Notes under the pieces: model-generated
Seen by the model: the letters and a program-made list of their open reading frames with translations, nothing else
Told to the model about the DNA's origin: nothing
The model's database searches: none
Part shown: piece after piece, positions 49,061 through 60,130 of the stretch
Layout of the letters: each line of letters begins with the position of its first letter
How positions within the stretch are numbered: the stretch's first letter is position 1
From: Vesta saturnalis
Lineage: Eukaryota; Arthropoda; Insecta; Coleoptera; Lampyridae
NCBI GenBank assembly: GCA_036346205.1
Contig: JARFJB010002140.1
Coordinates: 124,001 to 188,000, forward strand
Length of the DNA: 64,000 bases
Direction: 5' to 3'
Made by a program: the position numbers and the translations under genes

Positions 49061-49134
49061 ACCTCGATAGCTTAGTTGGTTAGAGCGGTACTCTGGTAAA
49101 GTACAGGTCGTAGGTTCAAATCCTACTCGAGGTA
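49061..49134 (+). tRNA. tRNA-Thr (anticodon GGT)
   Basis: A 74-base cloverleaf: acceptor ACCTCGA/TCGAGGT (7/7 pairs), discriminator A73; D arm GCTT-AGTTGGTTA-GAGC with G18G19; anticodon arm GTACT/AGTAC (5/5) around loop CTGGTAA with T33 and anticodon GGT (49094-49096); variable AGGTC; T arm GTAGG/CCTAC with loop TTCAAAT. Internal A and B box sequences (TAGCTTAGTTGG, GGTTCAAATCC) fit RNA polymerase III. No CCA is encoded; the first T-run downstream is at about 49172. Nuclear eukaryotic genomes normally read Thr ACY codons with AGT, so GGT is unusual. Confidence 0.8.
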
Positions 49135-49334
49135 AAATTGTTATTTATGTATACAATCAAATGAATAATAATTTTTAATTAAATATATTTTCCTTTTAAA
49201 TATATTGCAACAATTCTGCATTAATTAATGAATAGTTGGACGCCTTTAAAAATATAAAATATAGCACAAAAATTACTGTGATGTCCCAGTAAGCGAAAAA
49301 AAAATTCAAATACATAAATTGATGAAACACTTAC

Positions 49335-49425
49335 CAGAAAACCTCATGGACGATTTAAATCCCAGACAGAATGATTCTCCAAGTGAATGTAACACTAACC
49401 TAACACTGGAAAGAGCATATTTATA
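49335..49425 (-). promoter_or_regulatory. candidate promoter and 4-codon first exon
   Basis: On minus: TATAAATA (49425-49418), an untranslated stretch, ATG at 49347 (ATGAGGTTTTCTG) and then a strong donor, G|GTAAGTG, at 49335/49334. Insect secreted and cuticle protein genes often split after about four codons in this way. No second exon was found. Confidence 0.3.
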
Positions 49426-49625
49426 GCCAGTAGGCACAAAAAAATTGTTGAAGTTGTACAAGTATTCTATACAAAAATACGCACAGAACAGAAATGTTAT
49501 CGTAAAAAAACAGAAAGAATCATTTGCTTTAATTCACATGTGTTAAACAATTTGAAATTAGAAATGGTAATAACAAAATTTGACAAAATATAAACACATG
49601 TGTAACTAAGTTTCAATAGTTCCGA

Positions 49626-49856
49626 TTGCAAAAAAGCAGTTATCGATTTATGGTGAAGATCAGTTACATAAATCCGAAAACATTAAAAAACGCCTTTTGG
49701 AAGAAACAAACCAAAGATGCCCCTCACTTCCCTTCCACTTGTCAATGGTTCATGGACGTGCACAGGCCTTTGTGGGATCGCATGCCGGTACAAGAACAGA
49801 GAGCCCAACCAATACTTAATGGTCAGTTCTTAATAAATTCCTTTTTCGTAACTTGA
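49626..49856 (+). CDS. hypothetical small protein
   Basis: A 76-codon frame in a locally G/C-richer stretch; the segment KDAPHFPSTCQWFMDVHRPLWDRMPVQEQ is compositionally protein-like. No known domain is recognised and there is no clear promoter. Confidence 0.2.
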   Translation: MQKSSYRFMVKISYINPKTLKNAFWKKQTKDAPHFPSTCQWFMDVHRPLWDRMPVQEQRAQPILNGQFLINSFFVT

Positions 49857-52319
49857 GAATGAGGAAAGTATGATTAAAATGTAATTGAAACATTCTAAGG
49901 GGAGAGCGTGTGGCCATGTGAGGTTTACCGTTCTCTGTATTAGATACACACATAATAATTAATAGCGGATAGCGATAAGAGTTTAAAATTAATATTTGGC
50001 GCTTTAGGGTGAGTCATGGCCCTCGGCACTCCCTCCCGTGCGCACGCCTATGCAATGGTTCGGACTTATTATAAATATTATGTTGGTGGATTGACTTTAG
50101 TATAAACTTTCCTTGAAGCTTGAAAAAGATCCACAACAATTTCAAATGATTGCTTTTAAAAATAAGAATAGAAAGTAAGACATCATTATTAAACAATTAT
50201 AATGCTTTCATTACTAAAGTTGAATTTGTTGTATTCGCAATTTCTGTGTGCAGAGAGTAAATAAATCGTGAATATCCTTACATGAAAATCTTTTGAGTAG
50301 TTTCAATATAAGTAAGTAAACCAACAAGATAGAATAAATAGGCAGTACACTTATTGGTCATATTTTAACAATCGATGTTCATGAACCATAATCACTAAAT
50401 TTTATGTGTTTATTATTATTACTTATTAATAATTTGTGTATCAAGGGCGTAAAACAGGCGTTTATGAACTGCAAAGTGTAAGGTCTATCAACGTTGTTTG
50501 CGCCCGAAATACATACAAAATTTTATGCAAGATCGTTTCACCATTTGTTAACGAATAACATGTATTCTATTTTTTCTTATGGTCTTCTGTGAACCGTTTA
50601 TTATAAATGTTGTATCAATCTTATATCTTGATATTATCAAAACTCGCCCTGTATAATAATCTACCAAATAATTTGTATACGTTATAGAGAAAATAGTTTT
50701 TCTTATTGTAACTATTACGTTGGGAAAAGAATAATCTGCATACATACGTTCGCGTTACCATAGGTAAGTCAATAAGATTAGAATAACTGATCACCATATC
50801 TTTGTCTAATTACTAACTACTAGGTATGTGAATTCTGAAAACAAACAAAATACATTATTTTACCGCCCACGGGCACTGAACTAGTTCGCGCGCGCAAAAG
50901 CGGCATTTTACGCCCGCTAAATTGATTCATCAAATGTATATACCCCGATTTTCCATAAAAACATAGATGTATCGTGAATTATGAAAATGAAAATTTTCAC
51001 AACTAACATTCATAATTATAAATACTTACTTCAAATGCTGCAATTGCTATCGAACTATTGTAACATTTGCGTTTATTTTGCCCATAAAGATAATTATTTT
51101 TAATTGTGTGTCGTTAGCTGTCTAAATTTTGTTCAACACATTATTAGAGGTCCAATAGAGATCCAATAATTACTGATTTAATTTAATTTTAAGATGTAGC
51201 TCGATAAACATTTGATGTGTTATTATACTTTTCCATTAAAATGCCCCCGTGACTGATCTATCGCTTCAACTATTGAAATACTCTATACCAAGCACCATAC
51301 CTGCCACAATATATTTGATTTGGTCAACTACTACATTAATATTTCGTCTTTCCAGATGCGTGGAAACAGTTTTAATTTATCCACTACTCGAAGTATCAAA
51401 CCTCAAATATACCGATGTACGTCATGTAAGTATTTTAATAACAATAAATTGGAATAAAGCGAACTTACAATTATTAAACTATGTTTTAATTAATTGAGTG
51501 ATACTGAAATAGTATATTTTGGTTAACGTTTCAGGGTATAAGTATTCCCTTGTTCAGAAGCTAAACATGTTTGTGAATATGCAGGTAATAAAAAAATAGA
51601 ATTATTAACATGACAACGTTTACCTTTTTTTTACCTGATATTGCTAACAAAAATGTCGATAAAGATTTTTAAAATGTGGTATTACGCATATAGGATGACC
51701 TCATAAGAACAGCTCTACAAAATAGTAAATACGCATGTATTCGTGGATTTTAAACTTGTAGTTATTGTTAATTCACGTATAATAATAAACCATTAAAACC
51801 TTTTGCCTTTTATTTCCATTATATCAGTTTGATATTCTTTAAAACATGTTAATTTTAATTTAACTCTATGTTATATATAAGTAATTATTACTTCTTAATG
51901 GGTTTTGCAACTGTTAATGAACACGTTACAATGAAACAGTTTTGTGTGTATGTAATTAAACATGCAAATAAATCAGATATGATGTTCCGAATGTATAGGT
52001 GGTGACTGTTTAGAGAATCAGCCTATACATAAAGCATCATTGCATTAGGGTAGACATTATTTATTATTTCACGTCATATTTAATTAGACTTTAATGTATT
52101 CAGTTTGAACTGTAATCTGGTTTCCGCAAACTGTTGATTGATTGAGATTGATCTGGTGATCGAGCGTGATTTTGTTTTAGATTGATTAATTAATTGATTT
52201 GTTTGTGTGTGAGAAAGAGCCGAAAGAGAGAGGGTGAGAGAGGAAAAAGATAGAGCAAGTGATAGATGTGTGTATTATCAACTTCTATTATAGAAAATTT
52301 TCATTAGTCTATACGCCTC
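49857..52319. other. 2.4 kb without recognised genes
   Basis: AT-rich; a short purine-rich tract (GAGAAAGAGCCGAAAGAGAGAG) lies at about 52210-52265. Confidence 0.4.
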
Positions 52320-53405
52320 TAGATGGCACTAAAATCAATTTTAACTCAAAGGGGCTAGGGCGCAGACCCTGATACAAGTCTTGTCTTACAAAACCTCGTT
52401 ATTATTAGAATACAATTTTGTATGACGGGGCGAAGGCCTACAGCTGTAAGATTAAGTGAGAACCCTAATACAATTGCATCTAGGGGCCACGAAAGGGGTA
52501 AGCTCTACACTTGTCTTATAAGATTAGGGTTCCCATACCATCTCCGGTCATGCGGCGAAGGCCCGAGAACAAGTTGCGAAGCCCTACACTTGTATTACAA
52601 GAACATCCTTATTAGAAATACAACGTTTTCTCGTATAGGTAAAAGATCATCCAATAGCATTTGGCTATTTTAAAGCAATAGGATCGATAATATCTTATTA
52701 ATTATGCAATTTCCAACATTGTATGTGTGTGCATTTGCCTAACCTCCAGAGGCACTGCTCTTAATATAGCCAGAAGGACCTTAATACCATAAAAAATAAC
52801 CCTAAGACCAACTCCAAGTCCAGCCCCAGCCCCAAGACCTAGCCCAAGGCCTACATCTGCCCCTCATGTGAGCATGTGCAAAAAGGCTCTAATTAGGGTT
52901 GACCCTCGAAAAGAAACCATAGGGTAGAAAATACGCATTATATACGTGAGCTGTCATAAAATGGGCTAAAAACACGTCCTACACGTGGGTGTGTAAAAAT
53001 AATTAGGGTTGAAAAAGGGTTCCGAAAAGAAATCATTAAAATAGGGGTTGAAAATGCGGTCTCCCACGTAAGCGTATAAAAGCAAAAGGCCTTAATTAGG
53101 GTTGACCCTCGAAAAGAAACCATAGGGTAGGAAATAAAATAAAAATAATTAGGGTTGAAAAGGGCCTTCGAAAAGAAAGGGTTGAAAATACGGTCTCACA
53201 CGTAGGTGTGTGTAAAAAATAATTAGGGTGAAAATTCCAGCAGGGGTTGAAAAATACGGTCTCACACGTGGGTGTGTAAAAAATAGGGTTGAAAAAGGCC
53301 TCCGAAAAGAAAGGGTGAAAAATAAGGGTGAAAATACGGTCTCCACGTGGAGGTCTTGTGACGTCAAAATCCAAGATGGCGGTGCAAGTTCCCGTCTTCT
53401 ACTCT
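52320..53405 (-). mobile_element. repeat family B, copy 3
   Basis: Modules in order on plus: GCGAAGGCCCGAGAACAAG (52553, compare 33360-33560), CCTCCAGAGGCACTGCTCTTAAT (52743, inverse of the end of copy 1), the C/A-rich inverse of the GGNCTTG minisatellite (52800-52860), four or five subrepeats with TCCGAAAAGAAA and TACGGTCTC, then GACGTCAAAATCCAAGATGGCGG-type end at about 53360-53385 and CTTCTACTC at the border. Subrepeats TACGGTCTCxCACGT recur every 60-110 bp. Confidence 0.75.
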
Positions 53406-53640
53406 TATTGTTGGATTCTCTTCTATTAAATTTAAAACATTTCCCTCATTTCACAATGTGCGTTTTGTTCTTTTGCTTCCACGAAATTGAGCAGCAAGGG
53501 AAACAGTTCCAGTTTCTCTTATTCGCCTATCTACTGCCACAAACGTTTTTTTATTGGAAACAAGGCGGCCTGGATATTTACGAGCTATGTTCTCACAGCC
53601 TTTTCAGAATTGCCTTGGCATTCTCCTGGTACTAAATGCA
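53406..53640 (-). pseudogene. amino-terminal fragment of a mariner/DD41D-like transposase
   Basis: Minus frame: CENIARKYPGRLVSNKK, TFVAVDRRIRETGTVS, GSKRTKRTL then a stop, NVLNLIEENP. This is the HTH region of insect mariner-like transposases (RETG..., VLNLIEENP). It is cut by repeat B copy 3. The plus-strand 135-codon frame over the same bases is its shadow. Confidence 0.55.
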
Positions 53641-55888
53641 TGTTAGCTTGTTCAGAAAATGCGTATGTGACCATTTTTGTATTTGATTATTAACGATAAT
53701 AAGCAATAAACCTTAGTTATGTATCGACTGATCATAAACTTTGACAAAAACTACACCGAGTGACCGGAGCCTACTAAGATCCGACGAGTATTTGTAACAT
53801 TGAGATATCAATGATTCTGAACACAACCTGTAATGAAAATTCATTTTTACCGAAAACCTGTAAGCTTACTGTATTTCATTTGAATCATATCGTTTCAGTT
53901 TCTATTTCGTAAAATAAAATTTTGCATTTTGGCATTTAATTAATAAATTGCTTTCATGTATGTGTAAATTAAATTTGAAACATCTCGAAAATGGAGTGCT
54001 CTACAGAGATGAACTAAGAGTACCTTTTCTGTGGCAAACTGTATGAGGAATGAGTTTTAATTCTTATGGTATATAGGGTGTGCAATAAGTTTAGCTCAAA
54101 ATCATTTGATTGCCCCCTAATTATACGCCAATGGATTATCCTAATTTGTCGAAATACAGAACTAAATTTTGACTCGCAAGAAATGGGTTGTACATTTGGT
54201 GTCGCCTGAACTTAAAGGTATTTGGTTAATAGCAGCAACTTAGTTAAGTTATTATCGACGGGTGGCTTATTTTAGTTTTCTTTGGCCGGTAGCCCACATT
54301 TCTATGAAATATAACGGAATATTGTCTTCATATACAGCAATAATACATTCGTCCATTTATTTGACACAGTTCAATGTTATCACTATCAAAAGAAATTATG
54401 ACTTGGCAGACTTGTTCTAGTTTGTCCCGGTATGACTATAATTTTTGTAAAATTAATAAAAAATGTACTAAAAAATTAAAGGCCTAAAATGGTTTCAATA
54501 CTAATACTATATCATAGTTAATTACAGCTTAACTGTTTAAAAGACGGCAATGGCAAGACAAAACAATGTCTTGCAATTGATGAATTCTTAACATGTATAG
54601 ATGTTTGACTATAAACAATAAAAGTATTCCAAGAAAGCATAAAGTAATTATAATTCTTATAACGAGAAAATAATTTAAAATGTTGTGTATATGCCGTAAG
54701 CATTAATAGTTACAGAGGAATTTCTCTTGGTTGTTATACCATAACTAGCACGCACGTGTTCTTGCCCACTTTGGATATTAGTAGATATAAAATAATTGTA
54801 CATAATATGATTATGTTTACATGTATATGCACATTGCACATTGCGTACACTCTGTATACAAATGAGTTGTAACCCCAGCTCTATGGACTCTCACTGTGAA
54901 GGAAATGCGTTGTATTATTTGAATGAAATAAATCGTATCTAATTTACATATGTATTCAAAGCGGAATATAGTAACTTATTGCTACTTTTACTTGTTACCA
55001 TATTTGCGTTAATAATCAACGCATGTATATACACTTTCAGATGCGATTGAACTCGATTCAATTGAAAGTTTACCTTGTCGACTGTAGCTAATAAAATTAT
55101 CTTAGGCTACCGAACTATACCTATATAAGCTTAAATTTATTAACTTGAAATGACAGAAAACAAGGAATAAATTGCTCATTAAGGTCATTTAAAGCATGCT
55201 AAAAACATCATAGTACTATTAAAAAAATATAATTTTGCAATTGCAATTACATAAATCCATAAATGTTATACATTTTTATAGAAGTATGCTGCTCGTAAAC
55301 ATACATAACTCTTCTAAGTATATGTTTTTTTTACTGATTTAGAAGTTATACTAATTAGAACTGAACATTTTAACATAAAACTACGGATAAAATTATGTGA
55401 AACTCTTGTCAATGGAAAGATATGAAGGATATTAACGAGTTGATCTACAATAATAAAGAATACCGGTAATTTAATGTTTAAGAAGAACGTACAAATAAAA
55501 ATAACTGTATCACTTAAAAAAATAAAAGTTGTTTTGCATCATTTTGTATTTTGTCGAATTACATTTAATCCAAGCCTAGAGGAATCAATGTAAAAAAAAA
55601 ACTTATTGTAATAGCAAAAGCAAGGGATGTAGGTACAAGTGTGAACATTGTAAGACGGTTTTTGATACTACAGATTACCGTAAGTAAGACGTAGTTTCAC
55701 TACCTTTAGTAAACGTATACTTTAATATGGGGATTCGGAATACTGCTTAGGTGAAACCATATTTAACAGAGACTCTGTGGTTATCAACTGAAAAAGGTAA
55801 ACGCTGCCGTCGATTCCATTTTTACGAATCTATTGGTAATGATCAAAGCGGAAGAATTATTGTTGATTTCGGAAAATTTTAGTCTGAC
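53641..55888. other. 2.2 kb without recognised genes
   Basis: A TATAGGGTGTGCAATAAG sequence at about 54072 resembles a mariner-type terminus but no partner was found. Confidence 0.4.
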
Positions 55889-56627
55889 CGATAACCTTCA
55901 AATCCTACTTCAACAGTAAAGTCTTCTTCGCTTTGTTTCTTTCTTCTTCTTCTTCTTCTTCTTCTTCTTCTTTTTCTTCTTCTTCTTCTTCTTCTTCTTC
56001 TTCTTCTTCTTCTTCTTCTTCTTCTTCTTCTTCTTCTTCTTCTTCTTCTTCTTCTTCTTCTTCTTCTTCTTCTTCTTCTTCTTCTTCTTCTTCTTCTTCT
56101 TCTTCTTCTTCTTCTTCTTCTTCTTCTTCTTCTTCTTCTTCTTCTTCTTCTTCTTCTTCTTCTTCTTCTTCTTCTTCTTCTTCTTCTTCTTCTTCTTCTT
56201 CTTCTTCTTCTTCTTCTTCTTCTTCTTCTTCTTCTTCTTCTTCTTCTTCTTCTTCTTCTTCTTCTTCTTCTTCTTCTTCTTCTTCTTCTTCTTCTTCTTC
56301 TTCTTCTTCTTCTTCTTCTTCTTCTTCTTCTTCTTCTTCTTCTTCTTCTTCTTCTTCTTCTTCTTCTTCTTCTTCTTCTTCTTCTTTCTTCTTCTTCTTC
56401 TTCTTCTTCTTCTTCTTCTTCTTCTTCTTCTTCTTCTTCTTCTTCTTCTTCTTCTTCTTCTTCTTCTTCTTCTTCTTCTTCTTCTTCTTCTTCTTCTTCT
56501 TCTTCTTCTTCTTCTTCTTCTTCTTCTTCTTCTTCTTCTTCTTCTTCTTCTTCTTCTTCTTCTTCTTCTTCTTCTTTCTTTTCTTCTTCTTCTTCTTCTT
56601 CTTCTTCTTCTTCTTCTTCTTCTTCTT

Positions 56628-56662
<35 letters not shown>

Positions 56663-56897
56663 TCTTCTTCTTCTTCTTCTTACTTCTTCTTACTTATAGA
56701 TGCATTCTAGTGGTCTCTCTTCATTGATATTATAAGAATCCTCATCTTGAATTTTACTCATTGGCAAGACTTACCTTGACAATTGGTACATACTGGTGAA
56801 GAAAATAATTTGATTTTTTTACAGCCACAGTTTGCACTACAACCCTTTTTGCAATTGCAAAATATCTGGTGTGGAAAACCACACGACCTTCCAACCT
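55889..56897 (-). pseudogene. cysteine-rich/acidic terminal exon, copy 1, with expanded GAA tract
   Basis: Minus strand: after GTTGGAAGG it reads CNCKKGCSANCGCKK then a degraded middle and SPVCTNCQGKSC (56870-56765), a CXC-like zinc-binding pattern. The acidic tail follows, but its Glu (GAA) codons have become about 750 bp of GAA repeats before the final VEVGFEGY-like end (near 55895). The whole is the second, 3' member of a tandem exon duplication with 56896-57203. Confidence 0.6.
55942..56694. repeat. (TTC)n / (GAA)n expansion, about 750 bp
   Basis: About 245 TTC units with only a few interruptions (CTTTTTC at 55970, one-base phase shifts at about 56386 and 56575-56581, TAC at about 56657). 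The longest pure run is about 410 bp. A Ser/Phe open frame through it is an artefact. Such long purine-pyrimidine tracts can form triplex DNA. Confidence 0.97.
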
Positions 56898-57203
56898 ACT
56901 GATAACCTTCAAATTCTACTTCAACAGTAATGTCTTCTTCGCTTTCTTCTTCTTCTTCTTCTTCTTTTTCTTCTGGCTGGGTATCTGTAAATTGTTCTCC
57001 TATAGATGCATCAGTGGTCTCCTCATTGATATTATAAGAATCCTCATCGGTTGCATTTGATACTACATTGAAGCAAGACTAACCTTGACAATTGGTATAT
57101 ACTGGTGAAGAAAATAATCCGATTTTTTACAGCCACAGTTTGCACTATAACTTTTTTTGAAACTGCAAAATATCTGGTGTAGAACACCACACGACTTTCC
57201 AAC
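56896..57203 (-). pseudogene. cysteine-rich/acidic terminal exon, copy 2, unexpanded
   Basis: Acceptor TTTTGTAG|GTTGG at 57204/57203 with a long pyrimidine tract. Reads SANCGCKKS, TNCQG, a TAG where copy 1 has a Lys codon, SCFNVVSNATDEDSYNIN, EETTDASIGEQ, TQPEEKEEEEEESEED, VEVEFEGYQ and a stop at 56896-56898. Contains only about eight adjacent GAA/AAA codons. A one-base deletion near 57110 shifts the Cys-rich part. Confidence 0.6.
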
Positions 57204-58579
57204 CTACAAAATAGGAATGAAAAGAAATGAAATAATTATAATAACAACTTTTTTTGCAACCTCTTTTATAATAAATTCATTACGGAAATAGGCAACATTG
57301 TAAAAACAAAAACAATAATCTATGTCAAACAGACGTTTAAAACTTCATGTCAGACAGAGGTTAACAAACAACTTAAAAACGTAAATGAAATGAAATAATT
57401 TTTTCTCCCGGCCGGTTAGAAAGTAGGGATTGCTCACTTTATGTGAATTTTGAAAGTCTCATTTTGCACACCTAGGTGTGCAAAGGAATTGATATTTTTC
57501 TTATGCTGTCAACTGTACCAACAATGTGATAAGGATAACTAACAAATGACAATTCTGACCAACATTTCGTTTGTATAAAGAATGAGACTAGATGAACTTC
57601 CAGAGAAATTTACGGAAGGTAATATTGAATTCAAGAATTAACTGCATATTTAATAACTAATTTTATTGTTTTAGAGAGCTGCCACTTGTACATACCTTTA
57701 GAAACAAAACCTAACCTTAAATAGCTTCTACACGAGAAGTAGATAGTAAATTAAAGCGAAACAGACATTCGTATAATCGAAAACAGCCCTTGAAGAACTT
57801 TATTGATTCAAAACAACGAAGTAAACAAATAGTTCAAACACAAAATCTTACATCTAAAATGAACAGAAGGTAATTGACTTTATTGTGAATTAAAACGAAA
57901 TTGAAAATTACAATTTGTACACTTTTGGAATATAATTTGTAATAAAACAGTAATTTGATTAAACAAAAATTATTCCTTAGAGGCACAATACCTATTTACT
58001 CTTGCAATTACTATTTTTTTTTTTAATTTCTAATGTGTATAATTATACCATAATGAGACCTGCCGCGAGAAAAATAATATTCAAACCTCGGTACAACGTA
58101 AATCGCTCGGCCTTGTGCTCGTCTGCAAAATAGTACTTTCTCATCTAGGTTTGAATTGTACTATAATTATAATTTTTTGAGGATAGCTATGCAACCTCTT
58201 GTTTGTATGTTTATAACGAAAACAGGCGACAGTATAGAATGACGTTTAAAACTAGGTCAGATAGAGATTAATAGAAATAAATAAATGTTCACTTTAAATT
58301 TCCAAAGCCGCGCGCCTCTATAAGATACCAGTAATACAGTTTAACCATTTTCATTAAAATTTAATTGATTATTAAACTTACATTGCGTTATATTAAGAAA
58401 CTTTATACAAAAAAGTTATGTAAAATTAAATTTTCTTTATAAAATATGTTTGCACTTTTACTCATAAAATTAATCGTTATTCAGATAACTTTTAACTTAA
58501 ATTCAAACCTTTTGCCGCTAAATTACGCATCGATAATGGATCGATATGTTTAAGTTCTATATCTAGGTATCCTCAGATC
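57204..58579. other. no recognised gene
   Basis: Contains the 22 bp perfect palindrome at 57463-57484 (half TTTGCACACCT). Otherwise AT-rich. Confidence 0.45.
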
Positions 58580-58660
58580 TTTGAAATATGCAGCTGCTTT
58601 AGAAATATTTGATAAAAACCAAGAACTCACCATAATAAATCCCCCTCACTGCCGCTGGAC
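58580..58660 (+). repeat. repeat A, copy 2, in front of the ACACAG array
   Basis: Homologous to 353-434 (see there); here the microsatellite begins immediately after the shared CCGCTGGA. Confidence 0.7.
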
Positions 58661-60031
58661 ACACCTACACACAGATACACAGACACACAGACACACAGAC
58701 ACACAGACACACAGACACACAGACACATAGAGACACAGACATAATGACAGACACAGACACAGACACAGACACAAACACAGACACACAGACACACAGACAC
58801 ACAGACACACAGACACACAGACACACAGACACACAGACACACAGACACACAGACACACAGACACACAGACACACAGACACACAGACACACAGACACACAG
58901 ACACACAGACACACAGACACACAGACACACAGACACACAGACACACAGACACACAGACACACAGACACACAGACACACAGACACACATACACACACAGAC
59001 ACGGAAGCACGAATGCACGGACACACAAACACACAAACACACAAACACACAAACACACAAACATACAGGCACTCAAACACTCAGACACAAGGACACACGG
59101 ACACACGGACACACAGACACACAGACACACAGACACACAGACACACAGACACACAGACACACAGACACACAGAGACACAGACACAGACACAGACACAGAC
59201 ACAGACACAGACACAGACACAGACACACAGACACACAGACACACAGACACAGACACACAGACACACAGACACACAGACACACAGACACACAGACACACCG
59301 ACACACAGACACACAGACACACAGACACACAGACACACAGACACACAGACACACAGACACACAGACACACAGACACACAGACACACAGACACACAGACAC
59401 AGACACACAGACACACAAACACACAGACACACAGACACACAGACACACAGACACACAGACACACAGACACACAGACACATAGACACACAGACACACAGAC
59501 ACACAGACACACAGACACACAGACACACAGACACACAGACACACAGACACAGACACACAGACACAAACACAGACACACAGACACACAGACACACAGACAC
59601 ACAGACACACAGACACACAGACACACAGACACACAGACACACAGACAGACTCACAGACACACATACACACACAGAGACGGAAGCACGAATACACGGACAT
59701 ACGGACACAAGGCAAGACAGACACACAGACACACAGACACACAGACACACAGACACACGGACACACAAACACACAAACACACAAACACACAAACACACAA
59801 ACACACAAACACACAAACACACAAACACACAAACACACAACACACAAACACACAAACACACAAACACACAAACACACAAACACACAAACCCACAAACACA
59901 CAAACACACAGACACACAGACACTCAAACACTCAGACACTCAGACACACGGACACACATACACACAGACACACAGACACACAGACACACAGACACACAGA
60001 CACACAGACACACACACACACATAGACACCA

Positions 60032-60075
<44 letters not shown>

Positions 60076-60098
60076 CGACGCACGACGCACGAGCACAA

Positions 60099-60130
<32 letters not shown>
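58661..60130. repeat. hexanucleotide (ACACAG)n array ending in (ACGC)n
   Basis: About 1.35 kb of ACACAG with variants ACACAA, ACAGAC and ACACGG, then about 100 bp of ACGC. Two blocks share the order CATACACACACAGACACGGAAGCACGAAT (59000 and 59675) followed by ACACAA and CTCAAACACTCAGACAC, indicating a segmental duplication inside the array. Open frames are repeats only. Confidence 0.95.

Noticed and set aside
51249..51497. 82-codon plus-strand frame
   Set aside because: No family resemblance, no regulatory context, and length within chance for this region.
53228..53635. 135-codon plus-strand frame as a gene
   Set aside because: The minus strand over the same bases encodes a mariner-like HTH segment; the plus frame starts inside repeat B.
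55933..56727. 264-codon poly-Ser/poly-Phe frame on plus
   Set aside because: It is the TTC repeat read in frame; the meaningful strand is minus (GAA, Glu).
58661..60130. Possible CRISPR array because of regular short repeats
   Set aside because: Repeat units are 6 bp with no unique spacers, and the DNA is eukaryotic.
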